Positions 17,861-26,592 of a DNA stretch of 64,000 nt are shown here, piece by piece. The notes below the pieces were generated by a model. That model was given only the letters and a program-made list of their open reading frames with translations, ran no database searches and was not told the DNA's origin. Position numbers and translations under genes: made by a program. Positions within the stretch are counted from its first letter, which is position 1, and each line of letters begins with the position of its first letter. This stretch comes from Actinocorallia herbida (GTDB lineage Bacteria > Actinomycetota > Actinomycetes > Streptosporangiales > Streptosporangiaceae): positions 5,456,001-5,520,000 of the forward strand of contig NZ_RJKE01000001.1 of the NCBI RefSeq assembly GCF_003751225.1, written 5' to 3'.

Positions 17861-18571
17861 ATGTCCCCACCCTCCCCTGAGCGGTCCGTGCGGCGCAGCA
17901 GCGCCCGGACCGGCGGAGAGCGCAAGAACAACCGCGGTGAGGCGACCCGGCAGGCGATCCTCCTGGCGGCCGAGCGGCTCTTCGCCGAGCGCGGCATCTC
18001 CGCGGTGCCGCTGCGCGACATAGGCCTCGCCGCCGGCCAGCGCAACCACGCCGCCGTGCAGTACCACTTCGGCGAACGCGAGGAGATCGTCAAGGCGATC
18101 ATGGAGTTCCGCGGCGCCCAGAGCGAGGACCACCGCACCGAGACGGTCACCGACCTCCTGCTCGGCGGCACCGTGCCCACGCTCCAGGACGTCGTCAGCG
18201 CCTTCGTCCGCCCGCTGGCCATCCACATCCAGCCGGACAACAACTACCTTTCCTTCCTCTCCCTCTACATCACCGAGGAGGGCGGCTACGAGAGCCTCGG
18301 CGACGTGCACACCGGCGGCTCGGTGATCACCTTGCGTAGCCTGCTCGGCCGCCTCGCACCGCAGGTCCCCGAGGCCGTGCTGGAAGAGCGCTGGTGGGTG
18401 ACCCTCACGAGCGCCGTCCACGCCCTGGCCCGCTACCAGACCTCCCAGCGCAAGCGCGCCCACCTGCCCGCCGACATCGACGTCCTCATCGAGGACCTCG
18501 TCATGTACCTCAGCGCCGGCCTCGCCGCCCCGGTCGCCGAGCGCGACCCGCGAGCGGGCAAGCCCGACTGA
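17861..18571 (+). CDS. TetR family transcriptional regulator
   Basis: The 236-residue protein has a basic N-terminal tail then the TetR HTH at about 27-75 (ILLAAERLFAERGISAVPLR, with QYHFGEREEIVKAIM). The ligand domain is helical. It lies within the catabolic block between the SDR/CMD operon and the Ddn/SDR/BVMO genes, so a pathway acyl-CoA or lactone is a plausible effector. Start ATG 17861; no strong ribosome site precedes it. Confidence 0.9.
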   Translation: MSPPSPERSVRRSSARTGGERKNNRGEATRQAILLAAERLFAERGISAVPLRDIGLAAGQRNHAAVQYHFGEREEIVKAIMEFRGAQSEDHRTETVTDLLLGGTVPTLQDVVSAFVRPLAIHIQPDNNYLSFLSLYITEEGGYESLGDVHTGGSVITLRSLLGRLAPQVPEAVLEERWWVTLTSAVHALARYQTSQRKRAHLPADIDVLIEDLVMYLSAGLAAPVAERDPRAGKPD

Positions 18572-18609
18572 CCCCGGCGGGAGCCGAGCCCCGCGGCGGG
18601 GGCCCAAGG

Positions 18610-18629
18610 GGCCCGCCAGAAGGCGGGCC
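18610..18629 (+). terminator. Terminator after the TetR gene
   Basis: GGCCCGCC (18610-18617), AGAA loop, GGCGGGCC (18622-18629), then T. Confidence 0.65.
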
Positions 18630-18672
18630 TACCCTTCGCACAGGACCCATGCTCCTCGCTCCGGGAGGCCCC

Positions 18673-19206
18673 ATGGCAGCGCGCGACGCCGTTCCGCACG
18701 TCGACCCGCGAGTCCCGCGCGGCGTGCTCTACCGGGTCTACGTGAGGCTTCTCGGCGGCCGGGCCGCGCGATGGCTCTTCGCCCGAAGGGGCATGTGGAA
18801 GGCCGACGTCGCGTTGATGAGGCTGACCCGCAACCGCCTCGGCCTGGGACTCCTGCTCCCGACGGGCCTCCTGCAGACCCGGGGCGCCCGCACCGGCGCG
18901 GTCCGCCGGAACACCGTCATCTACTTCCACGACGGCGACCGGATCACCGTCGTCGCCTCGTTCGCGGGCGCGCCGACCGACCCCGCCTGGTGCCACAACG
19001 CCCGCGCCCACCCCGGCGTCCTGTTCAACGGCCTGCCGTTCCGCGCCCAGGTCGTCCGGGACGAGGCGGCACGCGAACGGCTCTGGGAACTCGCCGACCA
19101 GGTCTTCCCCGTCTACGCCGTCTACCGCGAGCAGGCCGCCCGCGCGGGCCGCGCCATCCCCATCCTCCAGCTCACCCCGACCGACCCCCGGGCCGCGCCC
19201 GACTGA
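18673..19206 (+). CDS. Deazaflavin (F420)-dependent nitroreductase family protein (Ddn-like)
   Basis: The 177-residue protein has the split-barrel Ddn fold (PF04075): LLLPTGLLQTRGARTGAVRR, NTVIYF, RITVVASFAGAPTDPAWCHN, and P-G-V-L-F-N-G. Relatives use F420H2 to reduce enones, quinones or nitro groups. GGGAGG stands just before ATG 18673; ATG 18649 is in frame but less well placed. It is monocistronic and probably needs F420, consistent with the LLM enzymes at 47.7-49.6 kb. Confidence 0.85.
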   Translation: MAARDAVPHVDPRVPRGVLYRVYVRLLGGRAARWLFARRGMWKADVALMRLTRNRLGLGLLLPTGLLQTRGARTGAVRRNTVIYFHDGDRITVVASFAGAPTDPAWCHNARAHPGVLFNGLPFRAQVVRDEAARERLWELADQVFPVYAVYREQAARAGRAIPILQLTPTDPRAAPD

Positions 19207-19324
19207 CGGTCTTGATGGGCCTTTCCGCACGAAGCCGTTCCGGGTCGAGTACCGCGACGGCCCGGACGGGCCGTGGAAGCTCGCCGGAACGGTCTCCTCG
19301 ACCGAGTCCGATCCCGGGCGCGCG

Positions 19325-19355
19325 AAAAGGCGTCACCGAAGTGCCCGGTGACGCC
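19325..19355 (-). terminator. Rho-independent terminator of the 19-kb SDR
   Basis: GGCGTCACC (19329-19337), nine-base loop, GGTGACGCC (19347-19355). On the minus strand it is followed by TTTT. Confidence 0.8.
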
Positions 19356-19375
19356 CTGCGCAGCCGTCCGGGACG

Positions 19376-20302
19376 CTACGGGCGCATGAAGCGGCCCGCC
19401 CAGTCGTAGAGGTTCTCCGGGATGTAGTAGCCGGTCTGGTCGTTGATCTCGGCCCAGTGCTCGGCGATGTCCTCGATGGTCGGGTCGCCCTCGGTGGCGT
19501 GGCCGGGGGTGACGGCGAGGAACCAGCGGGCGAAGCGACGGGCGCCGGCGACGAGGATCTCGCCGTTGACCTGGCAGTCCTCGTGCGCGAGGTAGGCCAT
19601 CATCGGCGCGACCAGCTCGGTGCGCATCGCCTGGAGCTGAGCCTCGTCCTGCGGGGTCGTGGTGATGTTCGGCTTCGCCGCCGACGTGCTCGGGCGGGTG
19701 ATCGCGTTCGGCGCGAGGCAGTTGACGAGGATGCCGTGCTTGGCGGCCTCCATCGCGAGGCTCCGGGTGAACCCGATGAGGGCGCCCTTGGCCGTCGCGT
19801 ACGCGAGGTTGTCGGGGAGCCCGAACATGCCGGTGGACGTCGTGGTGATCACGCGGCCGTAGCCCTGCTTCACCATGTGCGGCCAAGCGGCGCGGGTGGT
19901 GTGCCAGGTGCCGCGCAGGTGCACGTCGAGGGTGCGCTCGAGATTGTCGGCGTCGGCCTCCGGGAACGTGGCGAAGCGGGAGATGCCCGCGTTGTTCACG
20001 ATGATGTCGACCCGCCCGAACTCGGCGACCGCGGTGTCCACGAGAGCGTGGCAGCCCTGCTCCGAGCCCACGTCGCTGGTGTCGGCGACGGCGGTGCCGC
20101 CCTTGGCGGTGATCTCGGCGACGACGTCGTTGGCCGGCCCCCTGTCGCTGCCCTCGCCCTCCTTGGTCCCGCCCAGGTCGTTGACGACGACCTTCGCGCC
20201 GCGTTCGGCGAGCAGCAGCGCGTGCGCGCGGCCGAGGCCGCGTCCCGCGCCGGTCACTACGGCGACGCGTCCGTCGAATCGGAAGTCAGGGGTGCTGCTC
20301 AT
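19376..20302 (-). CDS. SDR of the MFE-2/17-beta-HSD4 type (3-hydroxyacyl-CoA dehydrogenase-like)
   Basis: The 308-residue protein has TGAGRGLGRAHALLLAERGA followed by VVVNDLGG, the signature of the (3R)-hydroxyacyl-CoA dehydrogenase domain of peroxisomal MFE-2, then NNAGISR and YATAK. A C-terminal extension beyond 250 residues is typical of that group. It could oxidise a hydroxyacyl-CoA or an alicyclic alcohol to the ketone used by the BVMO. GGAGG is six bases before ATG 20302, so I prefer it to ATG 20305. It diverges from the BVMO under a matched pair of promoters. Confidence 0.9.
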   Translation of the reverse strand: MSSTPDFRFDGRVAVVTGAGRGLGRAHALLLAERGAKVVVNDLGGTKEGEGSDRGPANDVVAEITAKGGTAVADTSDVGSEQGCHALVDTAVAEFGRVDIIVNNAGISRFATFPEADADNLERTLDVHLRGTWHTTRAAWPHMVKQGYGRVITTTSTGMFGLPDNLAYATAKGALIGFTRSLAMEAAKHGILVNCLAPNAITRPSTSAAKPNITTTPQDEAQLQAMRTELVAPMMAYLAHEDCQVNGEILVAGARRFARWFLAVTPGHATEGDPTIEDIAEHWAEINDQTGYYIPENLYDWAGRFMRP

Positions 20303-20330
20303 CATGCTCCTCCAAGGTGATAGCCGCTGG

Positions 20331-20359
20331 ATCTAATCACATGTGCTCATAAGTATCAA
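20331..20359 (-). promoter_or_regulatory. Promoter of the SDR with operator in the spacer
   Basis: On the minus strand TTGATA (20359-20354), a 17-base spacer, and TTAGAT (20336-20331). The spacer carries GCACATGTG in the same register as GCACTTGTG in the opposite promoter. Confidence 0.65.
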
Positions 20360-20399
20360 TGCCCATAGAGCCGGTCTGACCAGCTAAATCCGGTAAGCA

Positions 20400-20428
20400 T
20401 TGGCTTTTTTCAGCACTTGTGCTTAGAT
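20400..20428 (+). promoter_or_regulatory. Promoter of the BVMO operon with operator in the spacer
   Basis: TTGGCT (20400-20405), 17-base spacer, TTAGAT (20423-20428). The palindrome AGCACTTGTGCT (20412-20423) fills the spacer end. This is the mirror arrangement of the SDR promoter. Confidence 0.65.
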
Positions 20429-20433
20429 AACGC

Positions 20434-20453
20434 CCTGCCGTCAGGACGGCAGG
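20434..20453 (+). promoter_or_regulatory. Leader hairpin before the BVMO ribosome site
   Basis: CCTGCCGTC (20434-20442) and GACGGCAGG (20445-20453) pair perfectly over a two-base turn. It lies between the promoter and GAGGAGGA (20458-20465). It could stabilise the mRNA or act as an attenuating structure. Confidence 0.45.
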
Positions 20454-20465
20454 CACTGAGGAGGA

Positions 20466-22112
20466 ATGATCAAGATGGCTGGACAGCACGACCACGACGT
20501 CGACGTCGAAGTTCTGGTGATCGGTGCCGGCGTGGTCGGCATCTACGCGCTCTACCGCGCGCTCGACGCCGGCTTCTCCGCGCAGACGCTGGAGGCGGGA
20601 GACGGCGTCGGCGGTGTCTGGTACTGGAACCGCTACCCGTCCGCGCGGTTCGACTCAGAGAGCTACACCTACGCGTACATCTTCTCCAAGGAGCTCTTCG
20701 ACGAGTGGCGCTGGAAGGAGGAGTTCGCGACCCAGCCTGAGATCGAGAGCTACCTCAACCACGTCGTGGACCGCTTCGACCTGCGGCAGCACATCCGGAC
20801 GGGTGAGAAGGTCGTCTCCGCCGACTTCGACGAGACCGCGCACGTGTGGACGGTGAGGACCGCGAAGGGCTCCGTCGTCCGGGCCCGCTGGATCATCTCC
20901 GCGACCGGCGGCCTGTCCGTCCCGAACTACCCCGACATCGACGGCCTCGCCGACTTCCAGGGGCAGGCCCACCACACCGGCGCGTGGCCGCACACCCCCG
21001 TCGACTTCGCGGGCAAGCGCGTCGCCATCATCGGCAACGGCCCGAGCGGCGCCCAGCTGCTGCCCGCGATCGTGGACACCGTCGCCCAGGTCGACCTCTA
21101 CCAGCGCACCCCCACCTGGACCACCCCGCTCAACAACAAGCCGCTCACCGACGAGCGCCAGGCGTGGCTCAGCGACAACTGGGACGACGTCGTCAAGATC
21201 CTCACCACCTCGCCGACCGGCTTCATGCACGAGCCCGCCGGAAAGTTCTCCACCGCGGACTCCCCCGAGGAGCGCCAGGCCTTCTACGAGAAGATCTGGA
21301 AGAGCCCCGGCTTCGCCAAGCTCACGTCGAACTACTACGACATGACGACGAACCGCGAGGTCAACCTCGAGTTCTGCGACTTCCTCGCGGGCAAGATCCG
21401 GGCGATCGTCAAGGACCCGGTGACCGCCGAGCGGCTGATCCCGAAGGACCACCTCTTCGGCGCCAAGCGCCCGCCGTTCGTCACGGACTACTTCGAGTCC
21501 TTCAACAAGCCGAACGCCTCCCTCATCTCGCTGAAGGAGACCCCGTTCGTGCGGGTCGACGCCACCGGCATCGAGACCACCGAGAAGCACCGCGAGTACG
21601 ACATCATCGTCTTCGCCACCGGCTTCGACTTCGGCACCGGCGCGCTCACCCGCATGGGCGTCAAGGGCCGTGAGGGCCTCGACCTCAGCACCGACTGGGA
21701 GGACGGGCCGTCGGACTTCGCCGGCTTCAGCGCCCACCGGCTGCCGAACTTCTTCTTCCCGGGCGGTCCGCACGGCGCCGGCGGCGGCAACTACCCGCGG
21801 TACTCCCAGGACCAGGTCGACTGGATCACCGGCACCCTCGTGCACGCCCGCGAGCACGGCTTCGACCTGTTCGAGCCGACCGCCGCGCAGGAGGACCAGT
21901 GGATGACCATGGTCGAGACGCTGGCCCCGCAGTCGATCTTCTCCGCCGAGCACAGCCACTACTACGGCGCCAACGTCGAGGGCAAGGTCCGCAAGTTCCT
22001 CCTCAACCCCGGCGGCCGCGGCAAGCTGCACGAGATCCTCGGTGAGATGACCTCGACCGAGGACTACAACGGCGCCTTCGCCCCCGCGACCGAGCCCGTC
22101 AGCGCGTCCTAG
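20466..22112 (+). CDS. Baeyer-Villiger monooxygenase (type I, FAD/NADPH)
   Basis: The 548-residue protein has two Rossmann motifs (GAGVVG 20-25 and GNGPSG 190-195) flanking the BVMO fingerprint FQGQAHHTGAWP (164-175). Length and layout match cyclohexanone-monooxygenase-type enzymes. It converts a ketone to an ester or lactone using NADPH and O2. It heads an operon with a VOC protein and a dimeric-barrel protein and diverges from an SDR, giving an alcohol-to-ketone-to-lactone logic. ATG 20466 follows GAGGAGG closely; ATG 20475 is an alternative. Confidence 0.95.
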   Translation: MIKMAGQHDHDVDVEVLVIGAGVVGIYALYRALDAGFSAQTLEAGDGVGGVWYWNRYPSARFDSESYTYAYIFSKELFDEWRWKEEFATQPEIESYLNHVVDRFDLRQHIRTGEKVVSADFDETAHVWTVRTAKGSVVRARWIISATGGLSVPNYPDIDGLADFQGQAHHTGAWPHTPVDFAGKRVAIIGNGPSGAQLLPAIVDTVAQVDLYQRTPTWTTPLNNKPLTDERQAWLSDNWDDVVKILTTSPTGFMHEPAGKFSTADSPEERQAFYEKIWKSPGFAKLTSNYYDMTTNREVNLEFCDFLAGKIRAIVKDPVTAERLIPKDHLFGAKRPPFVTDYFESFNKPNASLISLKETPFVRVDATGIETTEKHREYDIIVFATGFDFGTGALTRMGVKGREGLDLSTDWEDGPSDFAGFSAHRLPNFFFPGGPHGAGGGNYPRYSQDQVDWITGTLVHAREHGFDLFEPTAAQEDQWMTMVETLAPQSIFSAEHSHYYGANVEGKVRKFLLNPGGRGKLHEILGEMTSTEDYNGAFAPATEPVSAS

Positions 22113-22149
22113 CGCTTAAGCCGGACCGAAGAGCACTGAAGGAGAGCCG

Positions 22150-23064
22150 GTGACCGGAACCGAACGTCCGTACCGGGTGCGGATGCTGCACCACCCCACG
22201 ATCCACGTGCCGAGCCTGGCGAAGGCCGAGGACTTCTTCGCCCGGGTCTTCGGCCGCCCGAGCACCAACTTCGCCGTCGTCATGCCGGAGCCGCCCGCGC
22301 CCGGCCACTCCGTCGGGTACTCGACGTTCACCTCGATCGGCGACGTGCTCATCGACAGCCTCGCCCCGAAGCTGTACCTCACCGGCGGGGTCCAGCGGTA
22401 CCCGGACGTCGCCACGCCGCGGTTGAAGACGACCGGCTGGTACGTCGACGGGGTCAAGGAGCTGTACAAGGAGCTGCGCGCCCAGGGCTTCCGGCTCGTC
22501 GACTCGCGCGGCGACCTCCTCGACGCCGACGAGTGGCCGGGCGGCTTCTCCCCGTTCCACACCCTGGAGGACGACGCCGGCCTGCGGTACCGGTTCTTCG
22601 AGACGTTCCCCTTCCCCCTCGATCCGAGGGTGGCCGAGGGGTGGACGCTCCCGGAGGCGGACGACGCCGACCCTCTCGGCATCGAGCACGCCGCGTACCA
22701 CACCGTCCTGACCCACCGCCCGGAGCGCGTGGCCGATCTCCTGGTGGACGTGCTCGGCGGCGAGGTCGTCCGCACCGGGCGCGACGACCTGCGCCGGGTC
22801 TCCGGGCCGTACGTGCCGCTCGCCGACGCCGTCTTCCACCTGGCCGCACCGGACCCCGGCACGGCGCCCGCGCCGGGCCCACTGGACGCCTACCACGCGA
22901 TCACGTGGAAGGTGGCCGATCTCGACCGAGCCGCGAGGCACCTCGACGCCGAGGGCGTGCGCATCGCGCACCGCTCGGACACGGCCCTGGTGACCGACGC
23001 GGCGACCAGCCTCGGGGTCCCCTGGGGCTTCACCACCGAATCCATGGAGAGTGATCCGCGATGA
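22150..23064 (+). CDS. VOC (glyoxalase/extradiol dioxygenase superfamily) two-domain protein
   Basis: The 304-residue protein has two vicinal-oxygen-chelate halves. The first starts at MLHHPTIHVPSLAKAEDFF and ends near FRFFETF-like LRYRFFETFPF. The second covers about residues 180-290 (EHAAYHTVLTHRPERVADLL). It may be a ring-modifying or lactone-handling metal enzyme; no substrate can be named. Start GTG 22150 with GGAGAG upstream. The stop overlaps the next ATG (ATGA). Confidence 0.75.
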   Translation: MTGTERPYRVRMLHHPTIHVPSLAKAEDFFARVFGRPSTNFAVVMPEPPAPGHSVGYSTFTSIGDVLIDSLAPKLYLTGGVQRYPDVATPRLKTTGWYVDGVKELYKELRAQGFRLVDSRGDLLDADEWPGGFSPFHTLEDDAGLRYRFFETFPFPLDPRVAEGWTLPEADDADPLGIEHAAYHTVLTHRPERVADLLVDVLGGEVVRTGRDDLRRVSGPYVPLADAVFHLAAPDPGTAPAPGPLDAYHAITWKVADLDRAARHLDAEGVRIAHRSDTALVTDAATSLGVPWGFTTESMESDPR

Positions 23065-23375
23065 CCGAATCCCAGCCGAAGCGCGAGGCCCTGCTCGCGC
23101 TGACCAACCCGGTCGAAGGCAAGGACGCGGAGTTCAAGGAGTGGTACTGGGGCACCCACATCCCCGAGATCCTCGCCCTTCCCGGCTTCGTCGCCGCCCG
23201 CCGTTACCGGGCCGCCGACAGCGCCCCCGACGGCCCGCACCGGTACACCACGATCTACGAGGTGGAGGGCTCGGCCACCGAAGCGCTGGACAGGCTGTTC
23301 ACCGCCGGGCTGGGCATGAGCGACACCCTCGACCTCACGACCCTCGTCATGATCCCGCTCGTCGCGGAGGGCTGA
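23061..23375 (+). CDS. Dimeric alpha/beta-barrel protein (EthD-like)
   Basis: The 104-residue protein has the short ferredoxin-like dimer pattern: EFKEWYWGTHIPEILALPGF, then RRYRAA and YTTIYEVEG. It is clearly related to the protein at 43337-43669, which also ends a catabolic operon. EthD-like and NIPSNAP-like proteins of this fold are accessory or small-isomerase proteins in degradation pathways; the function is unknown. It is joined to the VOC gene by ATGA. Confidence 0.8.
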   Translation: MTESQPKREALLALTNPVEGKDAEFKEWYWGTHIPEILALPGFVAARRYRAADSAPDGPHRYTTIYEVEGSATEALDRLFTAGLGMSDTLDLTTLVMIPLVAEG

Positions 23376-23412
23376 CACCCGTCCGCGGCCGCCGGCCCTT
23401 CGGCAAGCGCGA

Positions 23413-23467
23413 AAGGCGTCCTCGGAAGCGAGCGATCCTCGGATCGGCTCGCTTCCGAGGACGCCTT
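23413..23467. terminator. Long bidirectional terminator
   Basis: A perfect 21-bp stem (23413-23433 with 23447-23467) and 13-base loop lies between the convergent BVMO operon and IclR gene. It has A and T ends on either side. Confidence 0.85.
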
Positions 23468-23512
23468 CGTCCTCTGTCCCGAGGGCTCAGGCCCGTCGTG
23501 GGACGCGTTCGG

Positions 23513-24331
23513 TCACCGCGTTTCGAGATGGGCCTCGGCTCCGGTGAAGCGGCGCGTCAGGAGTTCCGCGGAGTGCTTCACCAGGACGGTGAGCTCCGAG
23601 GTGGTGGTGGCATTGAACCGGGTCTCGGGGATGGTGATGCCGACGTCGCCGATGACGACGCCCGCGGGGCCCATCACCGGGGCGGCGACCGCGATCGCGC
23701 CGTCGATCCGCTCTCCATGGGAGATGGCGCAGCCGTCCCTGCGGATCTGGGCGAGCCGCTCGGCCAGCCGATCGGCGTTGACGAGGGTCCGCTCGGTGAG
23801 GGCTTCCAGACCGGCCTGCACGATCTCCGTCTGGGTCTCCGGCGGCAGGAACGCCAGGATCGCCAGCCCGCTCGCGCCCGCGTGCAGCGGAAGCCAGACG
23901 CCCTGCGGAACGGTGTAGCGCAGCGGATGCGGGGACTCCACGGACACCGCGAACATCAACTGCCGGCGCTGGTCGTTGTAGACGGCGAAGAACGACGACT
24001 CGCCGCTGCTTTCGGTCAGGCCGGCCAGGATGTCGTTGGCGGCCTCGCGGATCGGGAAGCGGGTGTTGGTGGTCCAGGCCAGCCGCAGGAACTCCATGCC
24101 CAGCCGGTAGCTGCCCGCGGGGGTGCGGGCCACCATGCCCAGGTCTTCCAGATTGCCCAGGAGCCGGTGCGCGGTGCTGGCGCTGACGCCGAGGCGGCTC
24201 GCGAGCTCCCGCACCCCGTAGGTCTGCTTGCCGCTGTCGACCATCAGCGTGATGATCTCGATCCCCCGGGCCAGGGGGTGCCGTTGGCGGTCTGGAGCGT
24301 CCGCGACGACCTCGTTTGCCTGCGTCTCCAC
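23513..24331 (-). CDS. IclR family transcriptional regulator
   Basis: The 272-residue protein has an N-terminal winged helix (RGIEIITLMVDSGKQTYGVR, ELASRLGVSASTAHRLLGNLEDLGMV) and the IclR effector domain. The effector part includes ISHGERIDGAIAVAAPV and a domain end at about 260. I chose GTG 24331, which has GGAGGAG about seven bases upstream and gives family-typical length. It is placed inside the catabolic block and is the best candidate regulator of the GTTC-N4-GAAC sites found before its own gene, the P450 operon and the fdxA-fprA operon. Confidence 0.9.
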   Translation of the reverse strand: METQANEVVADAPDRQRHPLARGIEIITLMVDSGKQTYGVRELASRLGVSASTAHRLLGNLEDLGMVARTPAGSYRLGMEFLRLAWTTNTRFPIREAANDILAGLTESSGESSFFAVYNDQRRQLMFAVSVESPHPLRYTVPQGVWLPLHAGASGLAILAFLPPETQTEIVQAGLEALTERTLVNADRLAERLAQIRRDGCAISHGERIDGAIAVAAPVMGPAGVVIGDVGITIPETRFNATTTSELTVLVKHSAELLTRRFTGAEAHLETR

Positions 24332-24858
24332 GCCTCTGCTCCTCCTCCACGCCGACCGGCACCGCCGCGCGGACGTCCGTCCAGCCGGAGGCCAGGCGAG
24401 GGCTATCCCCCACAACCGAATGGCAGTTCTCTTGAACCAAACAGTAGCAGGAATCCGTGGCATATGCCTTGACCATCCGATGGGCGCTTCGTCACTCGCC
24501 GGCCATTCACACCGGCCCGGAGATGCGTATCGGAGGCTCGTCGAAGAATAGGCGACCACCCTATGCCGATTCACCATGACCGCGCGGGCGTCAGGGCTCC
24601 GACCAGGGCTGCAAGCGGAAGAAATTCTTCCGGATATGTGCCGGTCCTCGTCGGGGCCGTGGCTCGGAAGGCACATCGAGAGGCAGCTCGGTCGTGCGAC
24701 CGGTACAACATCCAATGGCCTCGGCCGAGCCGTTTCCCATTCCGCGGACCATCTCGCGGACATGACCGTGCCTCCCCGGGCCTGGCACTCGTTCTCCAGA
24801 CCCGGGGAGGCTCATCTCGCCAAGGGGCGCGCCGCGCGCGGCGCGCGCGAGGCCGCGC
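24332..24858. promoter_or_regulatory. Gene-free upstream region of iclR with two palindromes
   Basis: I see no convincing gene in these 527 bases. They hold GTTC-TCTT-GAAC (24426-24437), likely an IclR autoregulatory site, and a perfect 17-base palindrome of CGGAAGAA and its complement about a central A (24616-24632). The fprA terminator lies at 24771-24810, and a CGCG-rich run follows at about 24825-24850. Confidence 0.5.
24771..24810 (-). terminator. Terminator of the fdxA-fprA operon
   Basis: CCTCCCCGGG (24771-24780) pairs with its complement at 24801-24810; inner CTGG/CCAG adds pairs. It begins about 48 bases after the reductase stop. Confidence 0.65.
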
Positions 24859-26181
24859 TCAGGCGATTCCGGCGGCCACCAGCATCTCCGCGCGGTCGTA
24901 GAGCTTGACCCGCTCTCTTCCGCAGGCCGCGCCGAGCTCGCGCTCGGCGGTCTCGATCGCCCTCCACCGGCTCCAGTCCACCACCCGCACGCCGCGGGAC
25001 TCCAGCAGATCGTCGATCGGCCCCGCACCGCCCTCCGGCGCGCGGAGGGCCGCGGCGTCCGCCAGGACGGCCGCCGCGGTCTCGCTCGCGCACAGCCGGT
25101 TCGTGCCGATCACGCCGCTCGGCCCGCGCTTGACCCAGCCGACCACATAGAGGCCGTCGACGACCTCGTCCCCGTCCGTCACGCGCGAGTCGCGATGCGG
25201 GATCCGGCCGATCCCGTCGTCGAACGGCGCCCCGGTGATCTGCACGCTGCGGTAGCCGACGGCGGGCAGGACCAGGCCGGCCCCGAGGTCCTCGACGATC
25301 GTGGGGTCCGACGTGCGGGCGAGGCGCATCACGCCCACCGACGATTCGCCGACGAAGCCCACCGGCGTCCTGTCGAACAGGAAGCGGATGGAGCGTGATC
25401 GCCCCTGCGGCTTCCGGTCCGCGATCTTCTGGAGCGTGGCCAGCAGGCGCTTGACCGGGGGCCTGCCCGCCACGTAGGCCTGCCGCTCCTCCGAAAGGAC
25501 CAGTTCCGCGGGGTCGACGATGACGTCCGCGCCCTCGACCTCCGCCAGTTCCAGCAGCTCTTTGTTCGTGAACTTGGCGAATTCCGGCCCGCGGCGCCCG
25601 ACGACGCAGATCTCGCGCACGCGATGGCCGGCCAATGCCTCGATGACATGCGCCGGCACATCGGTGCGGCGCAGCTCGTCCGGCGTGCGGACGAGCATGC
25701 GCGCCACATCGAGTGCGACGTTCCCGACGCCGACGACGACCGCGCGATCCGCCGCGAGAAGGGAGGTGTCAAAGGTCGCGTCGGGGTGCCCGCTGTACCA
25801 GGACACGAAATTGCGCGCCGCGATGACCCCGCGGAGGCCCTCGCCCTCCACGCCCAGGGGGCGGTCGAGCGGCGCCCCTACCGCGAGCACGACCGCGTCG
25901 TAATGCGCCCGGAGCTCCTCGACCGTGACGTCCGAACCGACCGTCACATTGCCGAGGAACCGCACTTTGGGCGACTCGAAGATCTCGCCCAGCGAGCCGA
26001 CGATCGACTTGATCTTCTGGTGGTCGGGTGCGACGCCGTAGCGGACCAGCCCGAACGGGGTGGGCAGGCGTTCGAACACGTCGATGGAGACGTCCTGGCC
26101 TGCCTCGTCCGCCAGGATCTCGGCGCAGAACGCGCCGGCGGGACCGGACCCGACGACGGCGACCTTGAGCGCGCGCCCCAT
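24859..26181 (-). CDS. fprA: Ferredoxin-NADP+ reductase (adrenodoxin reductase family)
   Basis: The 440-residue flavoprotein starts with VAVVGSGPAGAFCAE (GxGxxG at 11-16), then FGLVRYGVAPDHQKIKSI, and VVVGVGNVALDVARML for NADPH. A C-terminal GWVKRGPSGVIGTNR signature is specific to FprA/adrenodoxin reductase. It moves electrons between NADPH and ferredoxin. Its ATG shares a base with the FdxA stop (TGATG), so the pair is one unit and a second electron supply for the P450s. Confidence 0.93.
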   Translation of the reverse strand: MGRALKVAVVGSGPAGAFCAEILADEAGQDVSIDVFERLPTPFGLVRYGVAPDHQKIKSIVGSLGEIFESPKVRFLGNVTVGSDVTVEELRAHYDAVVLAVGAPLDRPLGVEGEGLRGVIAARNFVSWYSGHPDATFDTSLLAADRAVVVGVGNVALDVARMLVRTPDELRRTDVPAHVIEALAGHRVREICVVGRRGPEFAKFTNKELLELAEVEGADVIVDPAELVLSEERQAYVAGRPPVKRLLATLQKIADRKPQGRSRSIRFLFDRTPVGFVGESSVGVMRLARTSDPTIVEDLGAGLVLPAVGYRSVQITGAPFDDGIGRIPHRDSRVTDGDEVVDGLYVVGWVKRGPSGVIGTNRLCASETAAAVLADAAALRAPEGGAGPIDDLLESRGVRVVDWSRWRAIETAERELGAACGRERVKLYDRAEMLVAAGIA

Positions 26182-26498
26182 CAGCCGGCCTTGCGCGGAA
26201 GCGCGGCGACGAACTCGACGTCGCGGTCGATCTTGCCCAGCTTGCGGGCGCCCTTGACGTCCATGCCCTCGAAGAATTCCGCGTTGAAGTCCACGAATTG
26301 CTCGTCCGCGCCGGTCACGTCGCCGTCGTAGCGAATCGCGGAGACGGGGCACACCTCCTCGCAGGCGCCACAGTCGATGCACTGGTCCGGATTGATGTAC
26401 ATCATCCGGCCGCCCTCGTAAATGCAGTCGGCCGGGCACACCTGAACGCAGCTCTTGTCCTGGATGTCGACGCATGCCTGCGTCACCACGAAGGTCAC
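26181..26498 (-). CDS. fdxA: Seven-iron ferredoxin (3Fe-4S/4Fe-4S)
   Basis: The 105-residue protein has cysteines at 9, 17, 21, 25, 40, 43, 46 and 50 in the FdxA layout C-x7-C-x3-CP and CIDCGACEEVCP. This is expected to hold one [3Fe-4S] and one [4Fe-4S] cluster. The C-terminal tail of about 50 residues is usual for actinobacterial FdxA. First gene of the fdxA-fprA operon; the palindrome GTTCAACGGAAC lies 95 bases upstream. Confidence 0.93.
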   Translation of the reverse strand: MTFVVTQACVDIQDKSCVQVCPADCIYEGGRMMYINPDQCIDCGACEEVCPVSAIRYDGDVTGADEQFVDFNAEFFEGMDVKGARKLGKIDRDVEFVAALPRKAG

Positions 26499-26592
26499 TT
26501 CTTCTCCCTCAATTCTTGTCCTCGATGGAAGGGCGGGCCGGGACAGGACAGGTGTTACCGGCAGCGGGCTACCTTCACCCGGAGACTGCTCC

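Noticed and set aside
24825-24850. CGCG-rich run as a Z-DNA or origin element
   Set aside because: It borders the 3' end of the reductase gene and is simply alternating GC sequence; no DnaA-box cluster is present.
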